Positions 34,121 through 43,659 of a DNA stretch of 64,000 bases are shown one piece after another. Where the stretch lies: positions 87,260 to 151,259 of the forward strand of contig NZ_JRJU01000006.1 of the NCBI RefSeq assembly GCF_000787375.1. The letters are read 5' to 3'. The position numbers and the translations under genes were made by a program. The notes below the pieces were generated by a model. That model worked only from the letters and a program-made list of their open reading frames with translations. It was not told the DNA's origin and ran no database searches. How positions within the stretch are numbered: the first letter of the stretch is position 1; each line of letters starts with the position of its first letter. The DNA comes from Halalkalibacter okhensis (GTDB taxonomy: Bacteria > Bacillota > Bacilli > Bacillales > Bacillaceae_D).

Positions 34121-35602
34121 CTATTTAATAGCTTTTTTTAAATTCCACTTTGATAAGCTTGTGATGGTGATTAAGCGATCAGAAAAAAACGTTATGCCTT
34201 GCGCCTCTTTTGTTGGATAGATTCGTGCACTCATGACTCTTTCTCCTTCATTAATAAATATTTCTACTGAGGATTTATCAATAAAAATGTGAAGTGTAAT
34301 GATTTCGTCAAGCGAAATCGCTGCCTTACGAACTCCACCTGGTCCAACCCCAGCTTTCGTTCGATCGAGTGTAACAAGACCATCGAGCTTATCAAATGAC
34401 AAGATAGTCTCTTGTTTCGTCGCAGCATCTTTTCTAAGTTTCAGACCAAAGGTTGTTGCCTCTTTAACATTGATTTCCATGTTAAGTTCTAAACAGTCAC
34501 CGTAAACGCCTTCGAAAGATTGTTCGCCATTAATCTTAACATCAGAATAGTACGTTTCTTCTTCCCGAAGTTCCGCTAGTTCAGGAACTGGTAACATATA
34601 CAGTCTGCTATTCTTTAACGATACGATTCTCGGAATGGTCATTGCACCTGAATAGCCAAATTCTTGAGTTGGCATATCACTTTCCCACATATCCATCCAT
34701 GCAATAAGAATTCTCCGTCCTTTATCATCAACCATCGTTTGTGGAGCATAAAAATCAAAGCCATGATCCAATGTGTAATACGGACCATATTGGAAGATTC
34801 CAGTTTGGTAATTAAGCTCACCAATTACATAACCAGCCTGATGTAGGTTGTGATAATCGTTTCCTTCAGGCTTCACCCCTTGTGGAGACATAACCAAAAC
34901 TTCTTTTCCTTCAAGCTCGAACAGATCAGGACATTCCCACATAAACCCGAAATTGCCCTTCCCCTTTGCCATGACGGATACAAATTCCCAATCAATTAAG
35001 TTAGAAGAACGGTATAACAATACTTGTCCTGTATTGCTTTTCGTCTTAGACCCTAAAACACAATAGTAAGAACCCTCGTGTTTCCATACTTTCGGATCTC
35101 GAAAATGAAAAATATTAATATCTCCTCCAGGCACTTCTGAAATGACAGGGTTTTCTTTTATCTTTTCAAAATGAATCCCATCTTCACTTACGGCTATCGC
35201 CTGTACTTGTTTTAAATCTTCATCCAGTTTCCCTTCAATCCAGACATTCCCTGTGTACATTAGATAGAGCTTACCATCCTTCTCTATTGCACTACCAGAG
35301 AAACAGCCGTCTTTGTCATAATCCTCACTTGGAGCCAAGGCAATAGGCAGATGTTCCCAACGAACAAGGTCCTTGCTTTTCACATGTCCCCAATGCATCG
35401 GGCCCCACTTTGAATCATATGGATGATGTTGATAAAAAAGATGATACTCTCCTTTATAATAAGAAAACCCATTCGGATCGTTCATCCAATTTGCTTGCGG
35501 CATCACATGGTATTGGAGGTTCCATTCGTGATTACTAACTTGCTCTTTTAATTTATTCACTTCTTGATTAGCTTTTTCAATTTGCTGGTTATGCATATCC
35601 AT
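34121..35602 (-). CDS. GH32 sucrose/sucrose-6-phosphate hydrolase
   Basis: Cleaves the beta-fructosyl bond of sucrose or sucrose-6-phosphate in the cytoplasm. GH32 hallmarks are present: NWMNDPNG with nucleophile D42, FRDPKV (transition-state Asp) and WECPDLF (acid/base Glu), then the C-terminal beta-sandwich. No signal peptide. Length 493 aa from the ATG 5 nt after GGAGG. It follows the phosphatase gene by 59 bp and belongs to the malL - PTS - phosphatase cluster. Because a phosphatase is encoded next door, the real substrate may be the dephosphorylated disaccharide (inference). Confidence 0.88.
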   Translation of the reverse strand: MDMHNQQIEKANQEVNKLKEQVSNHEWNLQYHVMPQANWMNDPNGFSYYKGEYHLFYQHHPYDSKWGPMHWGHVKSKDLVRWEHLPIALAPSEDYDKDGCFSGSAIEKDGKLYLMYTGNVWIEGKLDEDLKQVQAIAVSEDGIHFEKIKENPVISEVPGGDINIFHFRDPKVWKHEGSYYCVLGSKTKSNTGQVLLYRSSNLIDWEFVSVMAKGKGNFGFMWECPDLFELEGKEVLVMSPQGVKPEGNDYHNLHQAGYVIGELNYQTGIFQYGPYYTLDHGFDFYAPQTMVDDKGRRILIAWMDMWESDMPTQEFGYSGAMTIPRIVSLKNSRLYMLPVPELAELREEETYYSDVKINGEQSFEGVYGDCLELNMEINVKEATTFGLKLRKDAATKQETILSFDKLDGLVTLDRTKAGVGPGGVRKAAISLDEIITLHIFIDKSSVEIFINEGERVMSARIYPTKEAQGITFFSDRLITITSLSKWNLKKAIK

Positions 35603-35661
35603 GTCTGCCTCCAACATTTCGTATTCTTTCCACCTCTTAAACCCGTTTGAATCTGCATTTT

Positions 35662-36453
35662 TTAGAATTCCACTTCAACTTCTACGCCAAAGTGATCAGA
35701 AATGACTGGTCGATTTTCTCCATTAAAAATTACATTTGATCTTTTCACATCAACTAGAGTGTTCGTAAAAATATAATCAATTCGTAAATCTCGTTTGTTT
35801 TGATCCCATCCAGCAATCTTTCCTTTTACAGTTATACCTTTATCTTTATCCTCTGCTAGCTGATACGTATCAAATAGACCTTTTCCAAGTAAATAGTCGT
35901 AGCCTTCGCCTTTTGAACTAGCATCATTATTGAAATCTCCCATTAAGAAGAAACGTTCATTCTTTTGAACAAATGAATAAAGTGTATCAACTTGATTCTT
36001 ATACGGTTCTTCATCGTCATTCCACCAGCCAAGATGGCATGAATAAAAAGAAATGGGTTCCTCGTTGTAAGAAATCGTCACACCGACAATCTTTCTTGTT
36101 TTCCAATTTTCCGTATGATCAGATTGAGTAATAAAGAAAGAATGTTCATTCTCAATTTTATGTTTTGTTAGGATGGCAAGACCTTCTTCATATATTTCAA
36201 ATCCAATATGCGCAAAACCCCACACATAGTGATAGTCACGAACACCGAGCGCCATTAACTCATCAAGCAACACCAAAACATAATTGTCTTTTTTCACAGC
36301 ACCTTCTATGATTTCTGCCCCCATTGACTGACTCACTTCTTGTAAAGCAATCACATCATATGAATTCTCTTTAATCGCTTTTGCTAAAGTTTTTATCTTG
36401 GCTAATTGATTGTGCTCCTGCCAAGCATGGCAATTTACAGTTAGCAGTTTCAT
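35662..36453 (-). CDS. mapP: Endonuclease/exonuclease/phosphatase-fold protein, MapP-like sugar phosphatase
   Basis: A 263-aa metal-dependent enzyme of the EEP superfamily. Catalytic motifs are LLTVNCHAW, VIALQEV (E39), YSCHLGWWND, LMGDFNND and VISDHFGVEVEV (final Asp-His). It starts 3 bp after the PTS permease stop, so it is translationally coupled to the permease. Enterococcus faecalis MapP, an EEP enzyme next to the maltose PTS permease MalT, removes phosphate from maltose 6'-phosphate (known); the same neighbourhood suggests the same role here, or an equivalent role on another PTS-imported disaccharide. DNA repair functions of the fold are unlikely in this context. Confidence 0.8.
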   Translation of the reverse strand: MKLLTVNCHAWQEHNQLAKIKTLAKAIKENSYDVIALQEVSQSMGAEIIEGAVKKDNYVLVLLDELMALGVRDYHYVWGFAHIGFEIYEEGLAILTKHKIENEHSFFITQSDHTENWKTRKIVGVTISYNEEPISFYSCHLGWWNDDEEPYKNQVDTLYSFVQKNERFFLMGDFNNDASSKGEGYDYLLGKGLFDTYQLAEDKDKGITVKGKIAGWDQNKRDLRIDYIFTNTLVDVKRSNVIFNGENRPVISDHFGVEVEVEF

Positions 36454-36456
36454 GTA

Positions 36457-38100
36457 TTACGCTCCTATTCGGTCTTGAATATCAGATTTAATAATATCCG
36501 CTTTTGGACCATAGATTGCTTGAACACCCTTACCTTTTACGATCAAACCTAATGCACCGTTTTTCTTCCATTCTTCCTCAGAGGCAACGGCAGTAATATC
36601 TTTTATCGTTACACGAAGTCTTGTCATACACGCATCGACTTCCTCTATGTTATCTCTTCCACCTAGTAGTACAATAATAGAGCTAGCTAACGATTCATCT
36701 GGTTGTTTGGCATTGCCTTTGTGAGTACTTTGATCGCTTCCTTCATCAATATAATTACCTAAACGACCAGGAGTAGCAAATTTAAACTTCTTAATCATGA
36801 AGTTAGCAACGACAAAATTCAAACCAAAAAATACAGCACAAGCAACACTGAAGTTAACAAAATCTAACCATAATCCTGCTCTAATTGCCATCGGAGTTCT
36901 AGTTAATAGCTCCAACATCCCCATAGATGAAAGACGAATATCAACAAGATCAACGACTGCAAAAGCAAGCCCAGTCATAAGCGCGTATATGATATATAGA
37001 ACAGGAGCAATAAACATAAACATAAATTCAATCGGTTCCGTTACTCCAGTTAAGAAGACTGCAAGACCAGCAGAAAAGAACATGGATTTGTATTTTGTTC
37101 GCTTATCTGGGTCGACATTACGATACATCGCTATCGCAATCCCCATTAAGGCCGCACTAGAAAGAATCATTTGTCCGACTTTAAAACGAGCAGGGGTCAC
37201 CTCAGCTAATAACTGGTTATAAGCGGCAAGATCGCCAGCGGCTCTTAAATTATTCAGATCAGCAATCCATGCAAACCAAAGCGGCTCTTGACCAGCAACA
37301 ACCTGTCCTGCATTTGTCCCTGTTAAAATGGTATATGTACCACCAAGGTTTGTGAAGTTCATTGGTATCGTTAACATATGATGCAATCCAAAAGGAAGCA
37401 ATAATCTTTCTACTGCTCCGTAAATAAATGGAGCTAGAAATGGAGCTGTTTCTCTAGATGTTGCGACCCACCGACCAAAATCATTTAAACTACCTTGTAT
37501 TACTGGCCAGACAAATGAAAGAGTTAATGCGGTTACAACTGACCATAAAATAACAACAAATGGAACGAAGCGCTTTCCATTAAAGAATGACAATGCTTGT
37601 GGTAATTTGTCATAATTATAGTATTTGTTAAAGATAACAGCACCAAGGAACCCAGAAATAATCCCAATAAACACCCCCATATTTAGAGCCGGTGCACCAA
37701 GAACGTCTGTGAAGAAATCTTGTACAATTAATTCACTTCCAAAAATGGATGTTACGGTAGCGTCAGGATCCCCGAGCATGCTACTATTAACTCCAAAAAA
37801 AGCACCTGTTACACGGTTAATTAAGATAAAAGCTATTAAAGCAGCAAAAGCTCCTCCAGCACGTTCCTTCGCCCAAGATCCCCCAATTGCCACAGCAAAT
37901 AAAATATGCATATTCCCAATAATAGCCCAACCTAGCTCTTCTAAAATAACTGCACTCGTTTGTACAAACGCCAAATCCACTTCAAACATGGCAATCAGCT
38001 TACCTAGTGAAATCATAATACCAGCAGCTGGCATAACAGCTACTACTACGATCAAAGCTTTACCAAACTTTTGCCAAAAATCAAACGAAGTGATTTTCAT
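36457..38100 (-). CDS. PTS system EIICB permease, glucose/maltose type
   Basis: A 547-aa membrane permease that imports and phosphorylates a sugar. The EIIC part (about 1-440) starts KITSFDFWQKFGKALIVVVA and contains GLHHMLTIPMNFTNLGG and FLTGVTEPIEFMFMF; the EIIB part (about 460-547) has the phospho-cysteine in EEVDACMTRLRVTI. There is no EIIA domain, so a separate EIIA is needed. The order C-B is that of glucose/maltose permeases (PtsG, MalT, MalX), not the B-C order of sucrose permeases. The ATG used has GGGGGGAAG upstream. A MalR-type operator lies in its leader. Confidence 0.9.
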   Translation of the reverse strand: MKITSFDFWQKFGKALIVVVAVMPAAGIMISLGKLIAMFEVDLAFVQTSAVILEELGWAIIGNMHILFAVAIGGSWAKERAGGAFAALIAFILINRVTGAFFGVNSSMLGDPDATVTSIFGSELIVQDFFTDVLGAPALNMGVFIGIISGFLGAVIFNKYYNYDKLPQALSFFNGKRFVPFVVILWSVVTALTLSFVWPVIQGSLNDFGRWVATSRETAPFLAPFIYGAVERLLLPFGLHHMLTIPMNFTNLGGTYTILTGTNAGQVVAGQEPLWFAWIADLNNLRAAGDLAAYNQLLAEVTPARFKVGQMILSSAALMGIAIAMYRNVDPDKRTKYKSMFFSAGLAVFLTGVTEPIEFMFMFIAPVLYIIYALMTGLAFAVVDLVDIRLSSMGMLELLTRTPMAIRAGLWLDFVNFSVACAVFFGLNFVVANFMIKKFKFATPGRLGNYIDEGSDQSTHKGNAKQPDESLASSIIVLLGGRDNIEEVDACMTRLRVTIKDITAVASEEEWKKNGALGLIVKGKGVQAIYGPKADIIKSDIQDRIGA

Positions 38101-38141
38101 ACTACTTCCCCCCCTATTTATATCACCCTTCCGTTTCCTGA

Positions 38142-38153
38142 GCAACCGTTTGC
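38142..38153. promoter_or_regulatory. MalR-type operator in the PTS leader
   Basis: GCAACCGTTTGC, identical to the sites at 39896 and 45124. It lies inside the loop of a 9-bp hairpin (CACCCTTCC / GGAAGGGTG) between malL and the PTS gene. Confidence 0.7.
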
Positions 38154-38171
38154 ATGGAAGGGTGAAATATA

Positions 38172-39845
38172 CTATTTTACTTTATATACCCTTGCTTCAT
38201 ATGGTTTTAATACTAGATTAGTCTTGTCTTCAATCATATCAACTTTATAATTATTAATCATTAACTTCTTACTTTTCCCTTCTAGACTCGGTGGCCACTC
38301 CACTTCTGTTTCCTCATCGAATAAGTTGGTAAGAATGAGAAACAGCTCATCGTCCATCGTTCTAGTGTAAGCATATACTTGTTCATGATCTATAAGGACA
38401 AGATCATAACTTCCATAAATAAGAACATCGTTATCTTTCCTAAGTTGAATAAGCTTTCTATAATAGTTATAAATCGAAGAAGGATCTTCAATTGATTGTT
38501 CAACGTTTATCTCTTGGTAATTCGGGTTGATTTTTATCCAAGGTTTTCCTGTCGTAAACCCGGCATTTCCCCCATTGTTCCACTGCATTGGAGTTCTCGA
38601 ATTATCTCGACCGTTTTGCCAAATAACCTCCATGATTTCCTCATGCGACTTGCCTTCTTCTCTTTCATTTCGATATAAATTTTTAATAGCGACATCATTA
38701 TAATCATCAATAGAAGGAAATTTTACATTTGTCATCCCTATTTCTTGACCTTGGTAAATAAAGGGCGTTCCTTGCATGAGAAAATACATCGTTGCTAATG
38801 CTTTTGCTGATTGATTACGGTACTTCTCACTATTTCCCCATGTTGAAACGGATCTTGGCTGATCATGATTTTCTAAAAATAGCGCATTCCAACCCAATCC
38901 ATCTAAGCCTTTTTGCCACTTGGTTAAAGTCCTTTTTAAAGCAGGTAAGTCTAAGCGCCCATCTGTGCTTTTGCCCCACAGATCTAAATGCTCAAATTGA
39001 AATATCATATCAAAGCAGCCATCTTCTTCTCCAACCCACTGTTTTGCCTGGTTTACTTTTACTCCATTTGCTTCGCCGACTGTCATTATATCGTATTTAT
39101 CAAACGTTTCTCGCTTAAGTTCCTCGAGGAACACATGAATCCCCTCTTGGTTCATATGTCCATCAAATGATGGGACATACTTCTTTTTCTTTGGATTCGG
39201 CAAATCAGGAAAACCAGCGACTTTTTTTATATGGGAGATCGCATCTACACGAAATCCATCAATTCCTTTATCCAACCACCAATTAACCATGTCATATAAC
39301 TCACTTCTCACGTTTGGATTCTCCCAATTTAGATCAGGTTGTTTACGAGAGAATACATGCATGAAGTATTCTTGTGTACTCTCATCATACTCCCAAGCCG
39401 AACCTCCAAAAATTGACTCCCAATTATTTGGCTCTTGCTCTTGCCCTTTCTTACCTTTATGCCATATATAATAATCCCTGTATGGATTGTTTTTTGAAGA
39501 ACGTGATTCAATAAACCAAGGGTGCTCATCAGAAGTATGATTAATAACAAGATCGAGAATTAATTTCATTTCTCTCTGATGCACTTCTTTAAGGAGCTGA
39601 TCAAAATCTTCCATTGTTCCAAAATCAGCCATAATTCCTTTATAATCACTAATATCGTAACCGTTATCATCATTTGGAGAACTAAAGATAGGACAAATCC
39701 AAATCACATCAATTCCAAGCGCTTTCAAATAATCTAATTTTGAAATGACACCTTGAATGTCTCCAATCCCATCACCATTTGAATCCATAAAGCTACGTGG
39801 GTAAATCTGATAAGCTACCGCTTCTTTCCACCATGTTTTTTTCAT
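38172..39845 (-). CDS. malL: GH13 alpha-glucosidase (oligo-1,6-glucosidase/sucrase-isomaltase type)
   Basis: A cytoplasmic 557-aa GH13 enzyme releasing glucose from maltose, isomaltose, maltodextrin ends or sucrose. The conserved regions are DLVINHTSDEHPWF, GFRVDAISH (nucleophile Asp), MTVGEANGV (acid/base Glu) and LENHDQPR (third Asp). Length and sequence resemble Bacillus MalL. AAGGAGGAG precedes the ATG. It is the first gene of malL - PTS - mapP - GH32, with an operator overlapping the -35 region of its candidate promoter. Confidence 0.92.
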   Translation of the reverse strand: MKKTWWKEAVAYQIYPRSFMDSNGDGIGDIQGVISKLDYLKALGIDVIWICPIFSSPNDDNGYDISDYKGIMADFGTMEDFDQLLKEVHQREMKLILDLVINHTSDEHPWFIESRSSKNNPYRDYYIWHKGKKGQEQEPNNWESIFGGSAWEYDESTQEYFMHVFSRKQPDLNWENPNVRSELYDMVNWWLDKGIDGFRVDAISHIKKVAGFPDLPNPKKKKYVPSFDGHMNQEGIHVFLEELKRETFDKYDIMTVGEANGVKVNQAKQWVGEEDGCFDMIFQFEHLDLWGKSTDGRLDLPALKRTLTKWQKGLDGLGWNALFLENHDQPRSVSTWGNSEKYRNQSAKALATMYFLMQGTPFIYQGQEIGMTNVKFPSIDDYNDVAIKNLYRNEREEGKSHEEIMEVIWQNGRDNSRTPMQWNNGGNAGFTTGKPWIKINPNYQEINVEQSIEDPSSIYNYYRKLIQLRKDNDVLIYGSYDLVLIDHEQVYAYTRTMDDELFLILTNLFDEETEVEWPPSLEGKSKKLMINNYKVDMIEDKTNLVLKPYEARVYKVK

Positions 39846-39875
39846 GTTTGCTCCTCCTTATCTATCAATAAAAAT

Positions 39876-39907
39876 ATCATAGAACGAACCTAAGCGCAAC
39901 CGTTTGC
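39876..39907 (-). promoter_or_regulatory. malL promoter region with MalR-type operator
   Basis: A TATGAT -10 box (39876-39881) on the minus strand has the operator GCAAACGGTTGC (39896-39907) across its -35 position, where a bound repressor would exclude polymerase. Confidence 0.6.
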
Positions 39908-39954
39908 ACTAATTTCATTTTCTCTTTTTCTTTGAATTTCTCTTTCTTTTGAAA

Positions 39955-39998
39955 TTAAAAAGGATGCTCTTAAAGTTTTATAACCTCTAAGGCACCCT
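39955..39998 (-). terminator. Terminator of the MalR-type gene
   Basis: On the minus strand AGGGTGC...CTTAGAG pairs with CTTTAAG...GCATCCT, then TTTTTAATTT. Confidence 0.7.
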
Positions 39999-40078
39999 AC
40001 GAATAATTTATTTAACAAACACTTCCCATTATCGTTGAATCGGACTTCTTTTTTAAAACCATCATATGCATTAATCGT

Positions 40079-41095
40079 TTATTTACAAGATTCTCTTTTT
40101 ATTAGCCTGTGAGGGACAATGATTTTTCTTTCTCCAACCTCAGGTTCTTTTATTTTAGTAATTAAGCACATTGTCGCTTCAAATCCTAATTCATAAATAT
40201 GAATATCGACCGTTGTCATCTTTGGCGAAGATAGTTCCGAGATCATGACATTATTGAAACTAACAATTGAGATATCTTTTGGAACGTTCACATTCATATC
40301 CGCAAGCATTCTAAGCACGCCAAATGTCATTATATCGTCAGCAACGATTAGGGCTGTTGGACGCTCTTCAATAGACATGAGTTCAATAACGGCATCTTGT
40401 CCACCTTCTTTTACTTCTTCATGGTGGACAATGTATTCTTTTCTTATCCGAATATGAGCATTAGTTAACGCTTGTTCATATCCTCTCATGTGGTCAATAG
40501 TAACAACATAATCTAGATTACCACCGATAAATCCAATTCTTTCGTGACCTAATAACATTAAATACTCCGTTACGGTTTTAGCCGCTTTAAAATTGTCATT
40601 ATTCACAAACGTTACTTCATCTTCATTCATATTGTATGGCCTGCCAATTAGCACAAAAGGAAAACCCTGTTCTATTAGAAAAGGCATTACTTTATCATTC
40701 ACTCTAGAATATAGGAGAACGATCCCATCTACTCTGCCTCCATACACCATCTGCTTTACTTCTTCAAGAATTTCTTCTTCTGTCTGCCCAGTTGATAAAT
40801 AAAGTCCATACCCCTCTTGGTGTGCCTTTGTACTAATGCCCCTTATAACTTCTGGGAAGAACGGGTTTTGAAAGGCAATTTTTGCTGAATTTGGCATAAC
40901 AATCCCTAATGTATTCGTACTTTTATTAGCTAGACTTCTAGCATTGAAGTTGGGATGATACCCTAATTCCTTCATTGCTTCTCTTACACGTTCTTTCGTT
41001 TTTTCACTAATACGCGAGCTATTTGCAATAACTCGAGATACCGTCGACGGTGCTACATTAGCCCGCTTAGCGACATCCTTAATGGTGACCGCCAT
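40079..41095 (-). CDS. malR: LacI family maltose-regulon repressor (MalR-like)
   Basis: A 338-aa LacI/GalR regulator: helix-turn-helix VTIKDVAKRANVAPSTVSRV, hinge HPNFNARSLANKS, then the effector-binding domain ending VPHRLIKRESCK. GGGAGGTGG precedes the ATG. It lies between malEFG and malL, and three identical GCAACCGTTTGC operators, close to the CGCAAACGTTTGCG motif known for streptococcal MalR, flank these genes. Together this supports a maltose repressor. It is shorter than and distinct from the inositol-linked LacI pair. Confidence 0.88.
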   Translation of the reverse strand: MAVTIKDVAKRANVAPSTVSRVIANSSRISEKTKERVREAMKELGYHPNFNARSLANKSTNTLGIVMPNSAKIAFQNPFFPEVIRGISTKAHQEGYGLYLSTGQTEEEILEEVKQMVYGGRVDGIVLLYSRVNDKVMPFLIEQGFPFVLIGRPYNMNEDEVTFVNNDNFKAAKTVTEYLMLLGHERIGFIGGNLDYVVTIDHMRGYEQALTNAHIRIRKEYIVHHEEVKEGGQDAVIELMSIEERPTALIVADDIMTFGVLRMLADMNVNVPKDISIVSFNNVMISELSSPKMTTVDIHIYELGFEATMCLITKIKEPEVGERKIIVPHRLIKRESCK

Positions 41096-41185
41096 CGGTA
41101 TCCACCTCCCACTCCTTTTGTTTCTTTTATTCTAGCCCTTACATACCCTTTAGACAATCCATTGGTTTCAAAAAATAATTGAACA

Positions 41186-41222
41186 GGGCATTATCTTATC
41201 CAGATATAGACAGATAATGCCC
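41186..41222 (-). terminator. Hairpin after the malG-linked peptide gene
   Basis: GGGCATTATCT (41186-41196) pairs perfectly with AGATAATGCCC (41212-41222). The T tract on the minus strand is interrupted, so termination may be partial. Confidence 0.55.
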
Positions 41223-41239
41223 CATTGTATATGGTGACT

Positions 41240-41341
41240 CTATGTTGTTGTTACAATCCAAAGTAACAATGCAGAGTATAAAAACATGCCTACTGCTAGC
41301 AATATTAATATCATTGATAATACTTTATACTTCCCGAACAA
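41240..41341 (-). CDS. Putative 33-aa membrane peptide downstream of malG
   Basis: A reading frame below usual length limits, 25 bp after malG. A TTG start lies 7 nt after AGGAAGGTG. The product begins MFGKYKVLSMILILLAVG and ends LLLWIVTTT: a short basic N-terminus and a single membrane helix. A hairpin follows the stop. Position, ribosome site and hydrophobic pattern support a real small membrane protein of the maltose operon; I know no family for it. A plus-strand frame over the region is a shadow of malG. Confidence 0.5.
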   Translation of the reverse strand: MFGKYKVLSMILILLAVGMFLYSALLLWIVTTT

Positions 41342-41366
41342 TGAGAATCACCTTCCTAGCAAAGCG

Positions 41367-42212
41367 TTATCCTTTCTCTGCTCCAGCTGTCATTCCTTCT
41401 ACGATATATCGTTGGAAAACAAAGAATAATACCATAAGTGGGACTGAAATGAGCACAGCTCCAGCTGCGAACACCGTAAAGTTGTTATTCGCTTGCCCTG
41501 ATACTAATGTAAACAAGCCTTGAGCTAAAGTCCAATTGCTACTAGATCTAAGAATTACTTCAGCCATGATAAAATCCATACTTGCTGCAATAAAACTATT
41601 AAATGCAACAAATGTAATAATTGGCATAGCTAATGGAAGCATGATCTTGAAGAACGTTTCTGAATTTGTAGCTCCGTCAATTCGAGCTGCTTCCATTAGA
41701 CTATTTGGAATCCCATCAAAGAACCCTTTTACAATCCATGTATTAAAAGCCACACTTCCTGCTGCTAATACTAAAATGTATCCAAGGTGTGTATCCAAAA
41801 GGTTGAAAGCTCCAAGTAACGTATAAATCGCAATCATCCCCATAATCGTCGGGAACATTTGCAAAATAATAATGGCCATCAAACCTTGCTTCTTCCCTTT
41901 AAACCTAAACTTCGAAAAGGCATAGCCAGAAAACACACCAAACAATGTTGAAATAAGCATATTGGATACAGCAATAAACATTGTGTTTTTATACCAAGTT
42001 ACGTAATTATGTTCTTCAAATAAAGCTCGGTAATGCCCCCAGTTCCAATCAGCAGGACTCGGAAAAATTTGCGAAGAGTGCAAAGATGAACCCGGATTCA
42101 CAGAACCAATGAAAATGAAATAGACAGGAAATAAGCAAATGATCGCTAACAAAATCAAAATACTGTAGACAATAATGTAGTTTATTGTTCGTTTCGCTTT
42201 AGTACTTAGCAT
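41367..42212 (-). CDS. malG: Maltose/maltodextrin ABC permease MalG
   Basis: A 281-aa membrane subunit with six helices. The EAA loop that contacts the ATPase reads SLMEAARIDGATNSETFFKI, and the C-terminus QRYIVEGMTAGAEKG is typical of MalG-type permeases. It follows malF by 6 bp with AAAGGGGAT upstream of its ATG. It forms the channel with MalF; MalE delivers substrate. No ATPase gene accompanies the cluster. Confidence 0.94.
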   Translation of the reverse strand: MLSTKAKRTINYIIVYSILILLAIICLFPVYFIFIGSVNPGSSLHSSQIFPSPADWNWGHYRALFEEHNYVTWYKNTMFIAVSNMLISTLFGVFSGYAFSKFRFKGKKQGLMAIIILQMFPTIMGMIAIYTLLGAFNLLDTHLGYILVLAAGSVAFNTWIVKGFFDGIPNSLMEAARIDGATNSETFFKIMLPLAMPIITFVAFNSFIAASMDFIMAEVILRSSSNWTLAQGLFTLVSGQANNNFTVFAAGAVLISVPLMVLFFVFQRYIVEGMTAGAEKG

Positions 42213-42218
42213 AATTTA

Positions 42219-43550
42219 TCACACATCCCCTTTCATGGATTTTGTATTTCGTAAGTTGAAATACGCAAACCCAGCAATGATCAAGAAGACAACTAAGGCA
42301 ACTGCAGAAGCTATCGCATATTGACCGTTATCTAGTGTCATTTTGAAGATCCATGATAATAAGATATCGGTATGGCCTGCATAGTTATAATTTGCGTTCG
42401 TTGGTCCACCTTCTGTCATTAAGTAGATAAATGTTAACTGATTAAAGTTAAACGCAAACGTAAAGACCATTAACGGAACAGCAGCAACCATAACAATTGG
42501 GAATGTTATATTGCGAAATTGTTGAACAATAGTCGCTCCATCGACTTCTGCAGCTTCATATAACTCTTTACTAATAGTTGTAAGTACTGCTGTAAACAAA
42601 GCCATCCAAAAAGGGAATCCTAACCAGAGGTTTGTTAGCAATACCGCTACTTTAGCCCACATCGGATCGGATAACCAAGGAATTGGATTCAAGCCAACAG
42701 ACTGTAACATTTGATTAATAACTCCAAACTGCCCATTGTACATATTTCTAAAGATTAAAATACTGACAAATCCAGGAACTGCCCATGGTATAATATAGAT
42801 ATTTCTCCAAAACTTCGTATATTTCACGACCTTTTGTGATAAAACAACAGCTACAAATAATCCGGCAAACACAACGAGTAAAGTCGATAGTACTGCCCAG
42901 ATAATAGTCCATGAGAAAACTCCAAGGAACGTACCTCTCCAAGATTCCATTGTAAATAAGCGAATAAATTGCTCAATTCCGACCCAATCAACTAAAGCCC
43001 TTGGAGGCAAATAGTTGGGCGACGAGAAATTAGTAAACGCAATTAAGGCAGTAAAGACAAGTGGAAAAACGGTTAATAACAACATACAAATTGCAGTTGG
43101 TGTAATTAAAATGTATGCATACCCGTTTTCCCATACATTGCGAATCGTTTCTCTAAAGTTCGGCACTTTCTGTCCAAACTCACGAAGCTTTCCAACAAGA
43201 TAGGCATCACGAACACTTAAATAATATAGTCCCAGTATAGCTAGAAGTAAAATTAACATCATGAGACCTTCAGCCATTAGTAAGATTGAATGATCACCCG
43301 GATCAACAATCCGTCCTCGTTGTCTAACCTGAGGTGTTTCACCTAACGTAATTAAACCATGTAACCCACTCATGATAGGTCTTATATAAAAAATAATGAC
43401 AATAAGTTCAAATATAGCCCAAGCGATCCCTTTCCAGTACTGCTTGTTATACATTTGACCAAGTCCCATAAAGAGAACAGACAGCAAAGCTGCGGTTTTG
43501 CTGTAACTTTTACCTTTATGCGACGCTTGAGTTTGTGCATTCATAGACAC
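42219..43550 (-). CDS. malF: Maltose/maltodextrin ABC permease MalF
   Basis: A 443-aa permease with eight predicted helices, including an extra N-terminal pair (KTAALLSVLFMGLGQMYNKQ onward) seen in Gram-positive MalF/MdxF. The EAA loop reads KELYEAAEVDGATIVQQFRN, and GGPTNANYNYAGHTDIL is conserved in maltodextrin permeases. The GTG start lies 7 nt after GGGGG. Middle gene of malE-malF-malG. Confidence 0.94.
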   Translation of the reverse strand: MSMNAQTQASHKGKSYSKTAALLSVLFMGLGQMYNKQYWKGIAWAIFELIVIIFYIRPIMSGLHGLITLGETPQVRQRGRIVDPGDHSILLMAEGLMMLILLLAILGLYYLSVRDAYLVGKLREFGQKVPNFRETIRNVWENGYAYILITPTAICMLLLTVFPLVFTALIAFTNFSSPNYLPPRALVDWVGIEQFIRLFTMESWRGTFLGVFSWTIIWAVLSTLLVVFAGLFVAVVLSQKVVKYTKFWRNIYIIPWAVPGFVSILIFRNMYNGQFGVINQMLQSVGLNPIPWLSDPMWAKVAVLLTNLWLGFPFWMALFTAVLTTISKELYEAAEVDGATIVQQFRNITFPIVMVAAVPLMVFTFAFNFNQLTFIYLMTEGGPTNANYNYAGHTDILLSWIFKMTLDNGQYAIASAVALVVFLIIAGFAYFNLRNTKSMKGDV

Positions 43551-43659
43551 AATAATTCCCCCTTCAATTGTTAACTAATATTTTCTAAATAATGGATCTT
43601 CAGTGAGGTGGTTTAGGGGGATTCCTATATACCACACTCACTGATCCATTCAATGATGT

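Noticed and set aside
36457..38100. Sucrose-specific PTS permease
   Set aside because: The EIIC-EIIB order and GLHHMLTIPMNF stretch fit the glucose/maltose class; sucrose permeases have EIIB first. The GH32 neighbour keeps the substrate open.
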